IMG/VR virus record: IMGVR_UViG_3300032286_000279
Coordinates: 1 to 39,135 of that record
Strand: one strand, 5' to 3'
From: a virus
DNA: 39,135 nucleotides
Shown: piece by piece, positions 15,209 to 23,006 of the stretch
Position numbering within the stretch: the stretch's first letter is position 1
How the letters are laid out: every line of letters begins with the position of its first letter
Translations under genes and position numbers: made by a program
Notes under the pieces: generated by a model
Database searches by the model: none
What the model saw: the letters and a program-made list of their open reading frames with translations, nothing else
What the model was told of the DNA's origin: nothing

Positions 15209-15628
15209 ATGACTTTGATTCACAATAACTTTTTTCCAATCGATGAGTTGCTTAGAACCTTTCATCTAGAAAATGGAAAACCAACTTTCCCTCATCACAA
15301 TATTATTAAAACCGAAACAGGTTTTACTGTGCAAATGGCATTGGCCGGTTATGGCGATGACAATATAGATATTGAAACTGTGGATAATGTATTACATGTC
15401 CGTGGTAAAATTGAAAACAAGAGTGAAAAGTTGGAATATGTACACCATGGTATTGCTACAAGAGCCTTCCACAGAACCATCGACCTTGGTGCTGTGCTAA
15501 AGGTAACAGGTGCTTCTCTTCAGAATGGTATCTTGTCCATTGAAATGGATAAAATCATTCCTGATGAATTGAAACCTAAGAAAATTCCAATTAATGTAGT
15601 AGGCAATAAACAGTTACTTACCGAGTAA
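15209..15628 (+). CDS. Hsp20-family small heat shock protein
   Basis: The 139-residue protein has the alpha-crystallin pattern: an IIKTETGFTVQMALAGYGDDNIDIE strand series (in parts near 30-55), VLHVRGK near 66-72, and LQNGILSIEM, the family's NGxLxI signature, near 114-123. The tail ends with IPINV, the IxI/V anchoring motif. Small heat shock proteins hold unfolding proteins without ATP; in T4-like cyanophages hsp20 is a recurrent gene and may aid capsid assembly or host protein stability. A good AAGGAG ribosome site precedes it, and the structured leader plus late promoter suggest regulated late expression. Confidence 0.93.
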   Translation: MTLIHNNFFPIDELLRTFHLENGKPTFPHHNIIKTETGFTVQMALAGYGDDNIDIETVDNVLHVRGKIENKSEKLEYVHHGIATRAFHRTIDLGAVLKVTGASLQNGILSIEMDKIIPDELKPKKIPINVVGNKQLLTE

Positions 15629-15638
15629 TTGACTAGTG

Positions 15639-15664
15639 GGTGCGGTTATTTACCGCACCTTTTT
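15639..15664 (+). terminator. Strong intrinsic terminator after hsp20
   Basis: GGTGCGGT (15639-15646) pairs with ACCGCACC (15652-15659), 8 bp around a TATTT loop, and is followed by TTTTT (15660-15664). It lies 11 bases after the hsp20 stop and just ahead of the next promoter. Confidence 0.93.
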
Positions 15665-15672
15665 ATAATTTG

Positions 15673-15681
15673 TGTTATAAT
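15673..15681 (+). promoter_or_regulatory. Extended -10 promoter placed for a leaderless transcript
   Basis: TGT-TATAAT (15673-15681) lies only nine bases before ATG 15691, so the start of transcription falls about 3-4 bases before the ATG. There is no consensus -35 and no ribosome site. It follows the hsp20 terminator directly. Confidence 0.7.
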
Positions 15682-15690
15682 GGTTGCATT

Positions 15691-16620
15691 ATGAAAATTG
15701 CTATCTGTTCAGACCTTCACCTAGAATTCGGTGATATCACCTTACACAACGACCAACAGGCTGATGTTTTAATCCTGAGTGGAGATATTTGTGTTGCCAA
15801 AGATTTGATGGAAGACCATGCAGCTTTTGCCAATAAATCACAAAGAATACATGATTTCTTTAAGAATTGTTGCCTTCAGTTTCCACAGGTTGTATATGTT
15901 ATGGGTAACCACGAACATTATCATGGTGATTTCAAGTACACACATCGCCATCTAAGAGAGATGTTGTATTACTTGGATAATCTACACATCTTGGAAAAAG
16001 AAATCTTTAATTATAAGGATGTTACTTTTATTGGTGGTACTTTGTGGACTGATATGAATAAGGAAGACCCTTTGACATTGATGCATATCAAATCTTCAAT
16101 GAGTGATTTTCATTGTATAAAGAATAGTAATCGTATGTTGAATCGTAAAGTTCCAATCTACGAAGAAAATCTATTATATACTGAAGATGGTAAAAATGGT
16201 GGCCGTTTCATCAAAGATGAAAATGGTGCTATGCGACCAATCTCATACAAGTTTAAGGAAGAACCTAGTAAGTTTTGTCCTGAAGATACAGTAGAAGAAC
16301 ATAAGAAGATGTTGGACTTTATTCGTCATATAACAGAAGGCCAATATAATGAGAAGTTTGTGGTTGTTGGTCATCATACACCAAGTACATTTAGTTGTCA
16401 CCAGAAGTATGCACATGACCAGATAATGAACGGTGCATATCATAGTGATTTGGTTGAATTCATTATGGATAGACCACAGATTAAATTGTGGACTCATGGT
16501 CATACACATGACCCATTTGATTATATGTTAGGCACCACTAGAGTTGTTTGTAATCCTAGAGGTTACGATGGACATGAAGCAAGAGCAGATATGTTCGAAT
16601 TACAATATGTTCAAATTTAA
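15691..16620 (+). CDS. Calcineurin-like metallophosphoesterase
   Basis: The start is ATG 15691, which gives an N-terminus that begins with the first metal motif (MKIAICSDLHLEF: Asp8, His10); the longer frame from 15640 would include the terminator. The 309-residue protein also has GD in LSGDI, GNHEHY, GHHTP and the final THGHTH motif, so the full two-metal phosphoesterase site is present. It probably cleaves a phosphodiester or phosphomonoester; specific substrate unknown. Such enzymes are often fused or linked to nucleotide repair and signalling. No ribosome site is seen upstream, consistent with leaderless translation. Confidence 0.85.
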   Translation: MKIAICSDLHLEFGDITLHNDQQADVLILSGDICVAKDLMEDHAAFANKSQRIHDFFKNCCLQFPQVVYVMGNHEHYHGDFKYTHRHLREMLYYLDNLHILEKEIFNYKDVTFIGGTLWTDMNKEDPLTLMHIKSSMSDFHCIKNSNRMLNRKVPIYEENLLYTEDGKNGGRFIKDENGAMRPISYKFKEEPSKFCPEDTVEEHKKMLDFIRHITEGQYNEKFVVVGHHTPSTFSCHQKYAHDQIMNGAYHSDLVEFIMDRPQIKLWTHGHTHDPFDYMLGTTRVVCNPRGYDGHEARADMFELQYVQI

Positions 16621-16634
16621 TTAAAAGGAAAATT

Positions 16635-17084
16635 ATGTCAGTAACATTAAAAAATTTAGAATCGGCCTTAGCTGGCGAATCTATGGCACATATCAAATAT
16701 CGATACTTTGCTAAGATTGCTCGTGAAGAGGGATTCGAAGATATAGCAAAACACTTTGAACACACGGCAGACCAAGAGATTATTCATGCTTGGGGTCACC
16801 TCGAATTGTTGATTGGTAAACCATCAACTAAAGAGTGTTTAGAAAAAGCAATTGAAGGTGAAACTTATGAATTCACCACAATGTATCCTGAATTTAGAAG
16901 TCAAGCTTTTAGTGAAGGACTTGCTAACGCTAGTAAGGAATTTACCGAACAGATTGAAGAATCTAAAGAACATGCGGAACAATTTAAACAAGTATTAGTT
17001 AAAGCCGAGAAACGATTTGCAGCTTTGGCTAAAATTGAAGAACGACATGCAAATGCTTACAAACAACAACTGGAGAATCTATAA
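16635..17084 (+). CDS. Rubrerythrin-like diiron protein without rubredoxin domain
   Basis: The 149-residue protein aligns with the diiron domain of rubrerythrin: AGES (Glu15), ADQEIIH (Glu48, His51), GETYE (Glu76, Glu79) with TMYPEF, and KEHAEQF with His113. By comparison with the Desulfovibrio protein, the ligand expected at His minus 3 is Ser110, with Glu109 next to it, so one iron ligand may have shifted or been lost. The family reduces hydrogen peroxide using electrons from a rubredoxin centre. Here that centre is in a separate overlapping gene (TAATG at 17082-17086). AAAGGA is the ribosome site. Confidence 0.85.
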   Translation: MSVTLKNLESALAGESMAHIKYRYFAKIAREEGFEDIAKHFEHTADQEIIHAWGHLELLIGKPSTKECLEKAIEGETYEFTTMYPEFRSQAFSEGLANASKEFTEQIEESKEHAEQFKQVLVKAEKRFAALAKIEERHANAYKQQLENL

Positions 17085-17230
17085 TGGAAAAACTGTCAGA
17101 ACATATTTGTGTAGTATGTGGCCATGTTCACGATGAAGAAGTAGAAGGTGTTTGGTCATATTTACCAGAGGATTTTACTTGTCCTGAGTGTGGTTGTGGT
17201 AAAGAAGATTATGAATTGATTGTAAAATAA
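17084..17230 (+). CDS. Rubredoxin
   Basis: The small 48-residue ORF has the two knuckles of rubredoxin: CVVCG (Cys9, Cys12) and CPECG (Cys33, Cys36), followed by GKEDYEL, as in the C-terminal domain of rubrerythrins. These four cysteines hold one iron and shuttle an electron. Its ATG shares its A with the rubrerythrin stop codon, so the two are translationally coupled. Together they reproduce a complete rubrerythrin as two chains. Central tryptophan and Pro-Glu-Asp-Phe before the second knuckle also fit the fold. Confidence 0.88.
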   Translation: MEKLSEHICVVCGHVHDEEVEGVWSYLPEDFTCPECGCGKEDYELIVK

Positions 17231-17243
17231 CTAAAGGTAAAAA

Positions 17244-17903
17244 ATGAAAAAGATTATATCATGTTTAATTGCATTATGTTTTTTAGGAACAGTATTTGCT
17301 AGTGAAGATTCTGGTTCTGGAAGTTCAGGAAGTAATACAAATACTGTTAATGGCACTAACACCAATACTAATAATGTAACCGGTACAAATACCAATACAA
17401 ATAATAATACTAATACGAATAATATTGAAAATTCTAATAAGAATACTAATAGTAATTCGAATCGTAACAATAATACTGCTAATGCTACTGGCGGTAGTGT
17501 AACTGGTAGTGGTAACTCAACGAATCGTAACACTAATAGAGCAACTGCAACTGGTGGTACAGCTAACGGTGGTTCCGGTGGTAGTTCTAATGTGAATGTA
17601 AACAATTCAAGTACGAACAATACACCTAATATTGCTTCATCTGCAATTGCACCTAATATCTTCCATTCGGGTGGTGTTGATTCATGTATGGGTTCATCAT
17701 CAGCTGCTGTGCAAGGTTTGAGTTTGGGTGTTGCTTTAGGTTCAACATGGACAGATAATCATTGTGTGGCATTAAGAGCTTCTGTTCGTTTGAATGAGTT
17801 GGGTGCTAAAAAGACTGCTATGGCACGACTATGTGCTATTCCAGAAATTGCAGATGCATTTAAATTATCTGGTGAATTCGATTGTGGTCCTGAGAAGAAA
17901 TAA
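17244..17903 (+). CDS. Secreted Asn/Thr-rich low-complexity protein
   Basis: The 219-residue product begins with a clear signal peptide (MKK, hydrophobic core, likely cleavage after VFA at 17-19). Residues 20-125 are low complexity, made of NTNT, GTNTNT and similar units, with almost no hydrophobic residues. The C-terminal 80 residues look folded (SCMGSSSAAVQGLSLG, then STWTDNHC and LCAIPEIADAF) and contain four cysteines. The family is not recognised. It would be exported to the periplasm or the cell surface, perhaps for lysis, superinfection exclusion or as an envelope-associated protein (all inference). It abuts the dCMP deaminase gene. Confidence 0.7.
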   Translation: MKKIISCLIALCFLGTVFASEDSGSGSSGSNTNTVNGTNTNTNNVTGTNTNTNNNTNTNNIENSNKNTNSNSNRNNNTANATGGSVTGSGNSTNRNTNRATATGGTANGGSGGSSNVNVNNSSTNNTPNIASSAIAPNIFHSGGVDSCMGSSSAAVQGLSLGVALGSTWTDNHCVALRASVRLNELGAKKTAMARLCAIPEIADAFKLSGEFDCGPEKK

Positions 17904-18332
17904 ATGAAAGATAAGTTCGTATTCGCATACATGGATGTTGCTGAAAGATTTGCTAAGCTATCATCCGCCAAGAGATTGCAGGTTGGTGCCATTGTAGTTA
18001 AAGATGATAGAATCATATCTATTGGTTATAATGGCATGCCTTCTGGTTGGACAAATGAGTGTGAAGATTACATACAGTTATCTGACGATACAATAACGAC
18101 CAAAACTAAACCTGAGGTAATTCATGCGGAAGCAAATGCGATTGCTAAATTGGCCAAAGGCACCGAATCTGGTAATGAATCTATAATGTTTCTCACTCAT
18201 GCACCTTGTATAGATTGTGCCAAACAAATTTATACTGCCGGTATCAAAAAAGTATTTTATAGAAATTCGTATCGAGATTCTAATGGTACAGATTTTTTAG
18301 AAAGATGTAATGTAGAAGTGGAGAAAGTTTAA
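17904..18332 (+). CDS. cd: Deoxycytidylate (dCMP) deaminase
   Basis: The 142-residue protein has the cytidine/deoxycytidylate deaminase zinc site: HAEANA at 74-79 (His ligand, catalytic Glu76) and PCIDC at 101-105 (two Cys ligands). The nearby SSAKRLQVGAIVVKDDRIISIGYNG segment is typical of dCMP deaminases. It makes dUMP, feeding thymidylate synthesis and so the A+T-rich phage genome. T4 has the same enzyme (gene cd). The next small gene overlaps its stop by one base. Confidence 0.92.
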   Translation: MKDKFVFAYMDVAERFAKLSSAKRLQVGAIVVKDDRIISIGYNGMPSGWTNECEDYIQLSDDTITTKTKPEVIHAEANAIAKLAKGTESGNESIMFLTHAPCIDCAKQIYTAGIKKVFYRNSYRDSNGTDFLERCNVEVEKV

Positions 18333-18451
18333 TGGATGTTAGAGAACTTATTGCATTTCTGCATCATATTAAATGTTGGATTCCTTATAGTAATATAACG
18401 ATTAGACAAGAAATTGATAACGTCATTTCACGCCTAAAAGGAAATCAATAA
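18332..18451 (+). CDS. Small hypothetical protein (39 aa)
   Basis: The ATG shares its A with the dCMP deaminase stop (TAATG), the same coupling used by neighbouring gene pairs here. The product, starting MDVRELIAFL and ending ISRLKGNQ, looks helical and amphipathic. No family recognised. GAG and AAAG upstream within the deaminase end provide a weak ribosome site. It is short enough that chance is possible. Confidence 0.4.
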   Translation: MDVRELIAFLHHIKCWIPYSNITIRQEIDNVISRLKGNQ

Positions 18452-18493
18452 TCGTAGTTAACCTAAGTAAATTTATAAAAAGGAATTAAAAGT

Positions 18494-18727
18494 ATGAACA
18501 CCCGTGAAATTCGTGAACTTGCAAAAAAACTAGCAGTAGAATATAAACTTCCAAGAGCCGAAAGGTACGATTTATTTCTCCGTGAGTTTGATAACCAAGT
18601 AGAAGTTCTTGGTTTTGTTCCAGACCCAACAGCTGACATGAAGGATTTTGTTGGTAAAGAAATGTTGTTCCCAAAACGCTGGGTTACTATTGGTGTACTC
18701 GATGGTAACACACCTGTAACAGTTTAA
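18494..18727 (+). CDS. Small conserved-type phage protein (77 aa)
   Basis: Preceded by an AAAAGGA ribosome site. The 77 residues begin with a helical, charged segment (MNTREIRELAKKLAVEYKL) and end in a beta-rich part (KRWVTIGVLDGNTPVTV). No domain is recognised. It lies in the run of small genes before gp43, separated from the next by 11 bases, and is probably cotranscribed with it. Confidence 0.55.
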   Translation: MNTREIRELAKKLAVEYKLPRAERYDLFLREFDNQVEVLGFVPDPTADMKDFVGKEMLFPKRWVTIGVLDGNTPVTV

Positions 18728-18738
18728 ACGGAGAGAAG

Positions 18739-19032
18739 ATGATTAAGTTAATTACATTTAAAACAAACCACACAATCATGGCCAAAACGGAAATTGTGGG
18801 TGATTTAGTTACCGTGAAAGAGCCGGTACAAGTAATCATGCAACCAACGAAGGATGGTCCTAATTTGGCCTTTGCACCATTTTTGGAGTATGCTGCCGAT
18901 TTCAAAACAGGTATTAACTTCAGTATGAATGATGTACTCTGTATTACTTTGCCTATTGTAGAGTTGGAGAATCAATACAATCAAGTCTTTGGTTCAGGAA
19001 TACAGATTGCCTCTGCAATTCCAAATGTGTGA
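18739..19032 (+). CDS. Small protein with possible Sm-like fold, upstream of gp43
   Basis: The 97-residue product has the strand pattern of an Sm/LSm-like barrel: LITFKTNHTIMAKTEIVG, then LVTVKEPVQVIMQPT, and later DVLCITLPI. A conserved-looking C-terminus ENQYNQVFGSGIQIA follows. Its relatives are frequent in T4-like phages of aquatic hosts, where the role is not known to me. If it is Sm-like it might bind RNA. A GGAGAG ribosome site precedes the ATG. The -10 box of the gp43 promoter overlaps its last codons and stop. Confidence 0.5.
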   Translation: MIKLITFKTNHTIMAKTEIVGDLVTVKEPVQVIMQPTKDGPNLAFAPFLEYAADFKTGINFSMNDVLCITLPIVELENQYNQVFGSGIQIASAIPNV

Positions 19033-19038
19033 TATAAT
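19030..19038 (+). promoter_or_regulatory. Extended -10 promoter giving a leaderless gp43 transcript
   Basis: TGA-TATAAT (19030-19038) overlaps the stop of the preceding gene. The start of transcription about seven bases on coincides with the ATG at 19045. No consensus -35 and no ribosome site are present, so either leaderless translation or coupling from upstream RNA must start gp43. Confidence 0.6.
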
Positions 19039-19044
19039 GTTTGA

Positions 19045-21588
19045 ATGAGTAAATACTATACAAACATATCTGTTCAAGGTAACAATATCCTATACCGAGG
19101 TGTAAAGAATGGTCGGCGAGTAAAAGAGAAAATCCCATACTCACCGACTTTATATTTACTTTCCAATAAACCATCTGAATATAAAACATTGTTCAACGAA
19201 CCTGTTGAGCCAATGAAGTTTGAATCTATCCGTGAAGCAAGAGATTTCGTCAAGAAGTATGATGATATTTCCAATTTCAAAATCTTTGGCATGGACCGAT
19301 ATGAGTATGCGTTTATCGCAGACAATCATAAAGGTCAAATCGATTGGGACATTAATGAAGTCTCTGTTGCAATTGTCGATATCGAGGTGGGTTCTGAAAA
19401 CGGATTTCCTGACCCATATAAAGCCAACGAACCAATCACCGCTATCGGCATGCAATATCTCAATAAAGAGATGATTGTATTTGGTTGCGGTGACTATGAA
19501 CTCAAAGGTACCGAAATCTATGTTAAGTGTAAAGATGAGTATGACCTTTGTAAACGGTTTCTACAATATTGGCAAGAGAATTGTCCTGATGTAATTTCTG
19601 GTTGGAACATTGATGGCTTTGATATTCCATATATCATCAATCGTTTCAATAAGATTCTTGGTGAAGATGAAACAAGAAAACTATCTCCATGGAATAATGT
19701 GTGGGATAGAACATTCGTGTTTAAAGGCCAAGAGAAGAAGTCATATACAATCTCTGGTGTGGCTGCACTTGATTATATCGAACTATACAAATGGTATGCG
19801 CCAGGTGGTAAATCACAAGAATCTTATAAGTTGGATAATATTGCCAGCGTAGAACTTGGTGAGAATAAGTTGTCGTATGATGAGTATGATAACTTGAATG
19901 AACTGTATCGATTAAACTATCAAAAGTTTATTGAGTATAACATTAAAGACGTTCAATTGATTGTACAACTCGAAGATAAGTTGAAGTTGATTGAATTGGC
20001 TTTGACCCTTGCTTACGATACTAAATGTAATTACGATGATGTGTTTGCACAGACCCGTATGTGGGATTCAATGATTTATTCCTATCTTTCAGAGAAGAAG
20101 ATTATTGTACCACCACGAATTGTTAAGAGTAAAGATTCCGCATTTGAAGGTGCCTATGTTAAAGACCCACAGGTCGGCATGCATGACTGGATTGCTTCAT
20201 TCGACTTGAACAGTCTATATCCACACTTAATGATTCAATATAACATTTCACCAGAAACATTGGTAGAGCCGTATGATTATTCACCAGAAATGCGTAAGAT
20301 TGTTTCTGACGGTATTACTGTTGATGAAATGTTAGAAAAGAAAATCGACACTTCAGGTTTAAAGGGTGTAACAATTACACCTAATGGCCAATTCTTTAGA
20401 ACCGATAAACAAGGTTTCTTACCAATGATGATGGTAGAAATGTATGAGGATCGGAAGAAGTTTAAGAAGATGATGTTGAAGGCACAACAAGAGTATGAGA
20501 ACGAAACTGACCCTAAAAAGAAACATGAAATAGATAAGTTGGTTGCTCGTTATAATAACCTGCAATTGGCCAAGAAGGTTTCATTGAACTCTGCTTATGG
20601 TGCGATGGGTTCTCAATATTTCCGATTCTATGATTTGCGTATGGCACTTGGTGTTACTACTGCTGGTCAATTATCGATTCGTTGGATTGAGAATAAACTC
20701 AACCAATATATGAATAAACTATTAGGAACCCAAAGTGATTATGTTATTGCTTCAGATACAGATTCGATTTACCTTAAACTTGGCCCGCTTGTTAACAAAG
20801 TGTTTGGTGCGGGAGGCAAAATATCAACACCAGGAATTAAGGTTATCGAGTTCATGGACAAGGTCTGTGAAGAAAAGATACAACCGTTTATTGATACGAG
20901 TTATCAAGAGCTTGCTACATACGTTAATGCATATGAACAAAAAATGCAAATGAAGCGTGAAGCCTTGGCCAACAAAGCATTTTGGACTGCCAAGAAGCGT
21001 TATGTGATGAATGTGTATAACAATGAGGGTGTTCAATACAACGAACCTCAAATGAAGATTATGGGTCTAGAGGTTGTTAAATCATCCACACCATATGCCA
21101 TTCGTGAAAAGATGCGTGAGACGATTCGGTTGATTATTAATACTGATGAAGAAACTGTCCAACAATTCATTATGGATTTCCGTGAAGAGTTCAAGAAATT
21201 GCCGGTAGAAGATATATCTTTTCCCCGTGGTATCAATGGTTTGAGAGATTATTCTGATTCAACTACACTATATAAAAAAGGTACACCAATTCATGTTCGT
21301 GGTGCCATCATGTATAATCACCTGCTTAAAAAGATGGAACTCACTAAGAGATACCCATTGATTCAAGAGGGTGAGAAGTTGAAGTTTACCTATCTGAAGA
21401 AACCTAATCCTACCAAGGAAGATGTGATTTCTTTTCCAGTTCGTTTCCCTAAAGAGTTTGAATTGGAACAATATGTGGATTATGAAACACAGTTTGATAA
21501 GACCTTTGTAGAGCCAATGAAGTTCATTTTAGAATGTATTGGTTGGAGTGCCGAGAAACGAAATAGTTTAGAAAGTTTCTTTGGTTGA
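19045..21588 (+). CDS. 43: DNA polymerase gp43 (family B)
   Basis: The 847-residue protein has the family B signatures: exonuclease motif DIEVG with Asp112 and Glu114, polymerase motif A DLNSLYPHLM at 387-396, motif B KKVSLNSAYGAMG near 512-524 and motif C SDTDS with Asp571 and Asp573. T4 gp43 has 898 residues. It replicates the genome with the clamp gp45 and has 3'-5' proofreading. It follows regA at a distance, because a cluster of small, metabolic and stress genes has been inserted between them. All catalytic residues appear intact. Confidence 0.97.
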   Translation: MSKYYTNISVQGNNILYRGVKNGRRVKEKIPYSPTLYLLSNKPSEYKTLFNEPVEPMKFESIREARDFVKKYDDISNFKIFGMDRYEYAFIADNHKGQIDWDINEVSVAIVDIEVGSENGFPDPYKANEPITAIGMQYLNKEMIVFGCGDYELKGTEIYVKCKDEYDLCKRFLQYWQENCPDVISGWNIDGFDIPYIINRFNKILGEDETRKLSPWNNVWDRTFVFKGQEKKSYTISGVAALDYIELYKWYAPGGKSQESYKLDNIASVELGENKLSYDEYDNLNELYRLNYQKFIEYNIKDVQLIVQLEDKLKLIELALTLAYDTKCNYDDVFAQTRMWDSMIYSYLSEKKIIVPPRIVKSKDSAFEGAYVKDPQVGMHDWIASFDLNSLYPHLMIQYNISPETLVEPYDYSPEMRKIVSDGITVDEMLEKKIDTSGLKGVTITPNGQFFRTDKQGFLPMMMVEMYEDRKKFKKMMLKAQQEYENETDPKKKHEIDKLVARYNNLQLAKKVSLNSAYGAMGSQYFRFYDLRMALGVTTAGQLSIRWIENKLNQYMNKLLGTQSDYVIASDTDSIYLKLGPLVNKVFGAGGKISTPGIKVIEFMDKVCEEKIQPFIDTSYQELATYVNAYEQKMQMKREALANKAFWTAKKRYVMNVYNNEGVQYNEPQMKIMGLEVVKSSTPYAIREKMRETIRLIINTDEETVQQFIMDFREEFKKLPVEDISFPRGINGLRDYSDSTTLYKKGTPIHVRGAIMYNHLLKKMELTKRYPLIQEGEKLKFTYLKKPNPTKEDVISFPVRFPKEFELEQYVDYETQFDKTFVEPMKFILECIGWSAEKRNSLESFFG

Positions 21589-21611
21589 TTGCCGCAATAT
21601 TAAGTATATTG

Positions 21612-21620
21612 TGTTATAAT
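21612..21620 (+). promoter_or_regulatory. Extended -10 promoter for uvsX
   Basis: TGT-TATAAT (21612-21620) in the 55-base gap after gp43. No -35 at the right distance (TTGATT at 21585 is 24 bases away). The predicted leader of about 17 bases contains the AAGGAG ribosome site of uvsX. Confidence 0.65.
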
Positions 21621-21643
21621 TGAATGATTAATAAGGAGTAATT

Positions 21644-22702
21644 ATGAGTTTGCTTGATAAAATTAAAAAGAATTCTACGATTAAAGATAGTGCGATTCTA
21701 TCCAAGTCTAAATTCTTTACCGATAAAGATATGGTACCAACTAGTGTACCGATGATTAATGTGGCACTATCAGGTAAACTTGATGGTGGTATTGTTCCTG
21801 GTCTTACAATGTGGGCAGGTCCAAGTAAACACTTTAAGACTGCCTTCAGTTTGTTGATGGCAAAGGCTTACATGGACAAATATCCAGAGGCCGTATTGTT
21901 GTTCTATGATTCAGAATTTGGAACACCAGTCAAGTATTTCGAAACATTCGGCATCGACATGGAGAGAGTCCTACACACTCCATTAACAGATATTGAACAG
22001 TTGAAGTTTGACATTATGCAACAGTTACAAGATGTAAATCGTGGTGACAAGTTGATGATTATCCTTGATTCAATCGGTAACTTGGCTTCTAAGAAAGAAG
22101 TTGAAGATGCTCTCGATGGCAAATCAGTTGCCGATATGTCCCGTGCTAAACAAGTTAAGAGTTTGTTCCGTATGGTAACACCTCACTTGAATCTCAAAGA
22201 TATTCCAATGGTAGTTGTGAATCACACCTACAAAGAAATTGGTATGTTCCCTAAAGATATTGTTGGTGGTGGTACAGGTTCATACTACTCAGCAGACAAC
22301 ATCTTTATTCTTGGCCGTCAACAAGAAAAAGAAGGCACCGAGATTGTTGGTTACAACTTCATTATCAATGTGGAAAAATCACGGTACACAAAAGAGAAAT
22401 CAAAGATTCCTATTTCAGTAACCTTTGATGGTGGTATCAGTAAGTATAGTGGCCTTGTTGATATTGGTATTGATGGTGGATTTATTTCTAAACCAAGTCC
22501 AGGTTGGTATGCAAAGATTGACCAAGAAACTGGCGAAGTCGGTGATAAGGTTCGTTTTGATGCTACGCAGACAGATGACTTTATGTTACCTTTATTAAAA
22601 TCTACAAAGTTTAAAGAATTTGTAAATCAAAAATATGGAATTGCTTATGGAAACATTATGGGAGAAACTCCAGTTCTGGAAGAAGAAGGTGATGAAGTAT
22701 AA
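21644..22702 (+). CDS. uvsX: UvsX recombinase (RecA-like)
   Basis: The 352-residue protein has the UvsX form of Walker A, GPSKHFKT at 59-66, and a Walker B-like LMIILDS near 145. A GGGTGSYYSAD segment fits loop L2. T4 UvsX has about 390 residues. It coats single strands and drives strand invasion for recombination-dependent replication, using ends made by gp46/47. AAGGAG is an ideal ribosome site. The C-terminal coding region overlaps the next gene by 11 bases. Confidence 0.94.
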   Translation: MSLLDKIKKNSTIKDSAILSKSKFFTDKDMVPTSVPMINVALSGKLDGGIVPGLTMWAGPSKHFKTAFSLLMAKAYMDKYPEAVLLFYDSEFGTPVKYFETFGIDMERVLHTPLTDIEQLKFDIMQQLQDVNRGDKLMIILDSIGNLASKKEVEDALDGKSVADMSRAKQVKSLFRMVTPHLNLKDIPMVVVNHTYKEIGMFPKDIVGGGTGSYYSADNIFILGRQQEKEGTEIVGYNFIINVEKSRYTKEKSKIPISVTFDGGISKYSGLVDIGIDGGFISKPSPGWYAKIDQETGEVGDKVRFDATQTDDFMLPLLKSTKFKEFVNQKYGIAYGNIMGETPVLEEEGDEV

Positions 22703-23006
22703 AGAAGGTGAACAATTCAACTTTATAAACTCGCCAGATAATACGGCAACTGCTATACAACTCCTTATACCTAATTATGAGGATGTTGTATATCAGTACC
22801 ATCAAGCCAGAGTGGTAAATGAAAGTGGTATTCCGAAATTACAATTCGGTTATACTATACTATATCCAGGTAAACACGACATTGATGTATTGAATTCTAG
22901 TGATGAATTTGTTACAATAATGGGAGATGTGTTATCCCAATTAATAATTGATAAAGAGAGTTATGAAATTAGAAACAACGATTCTGAAGAACCTGATATA
23001 CTCTGA
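22692..23006 (+). CDS. Small protein between uvsX and gp41
   Basis: The start is ATG 22692, which has GAAGG upstream inside uvsX; the longer frame deep inside uvsX is not credible. The 104-residue product (VVYQYHQARVVN, KLQFGYTILYPGKHDIDVLN) appears alpha/beta, with an acidic end (NNDSEEPDIL). No family is recognised. It overlaps both uvsX and gp41, which places it within the recombination/replication operon. Confidence 0.65.
   Translation: MKYKEGEQFNFINSPDNTATAIQLLIPNYEDVVYQYHQARVVNESGIPKLQFGYTILYPGKHDIDVLNSSDEFVTIMGDVLSQLIIDKESYEIRNNDSEEPDIL

Noticed and set aside
17231-17620. Reverse-strand frame coding for a Leu/Val/Phe/Pro-rich protein
   Set aside because: It is the complement of the AAT/ACT repeat of the secreted Asn-rich gene; the hydrophobic product is an artefact of that repeat.
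21585-21620. TTGATT at 21585 as -35 for the uvsX promoter
   Set aside because: The spacer to TATAAT would be 24 bases, too long. Only the extended -10 is claimed.
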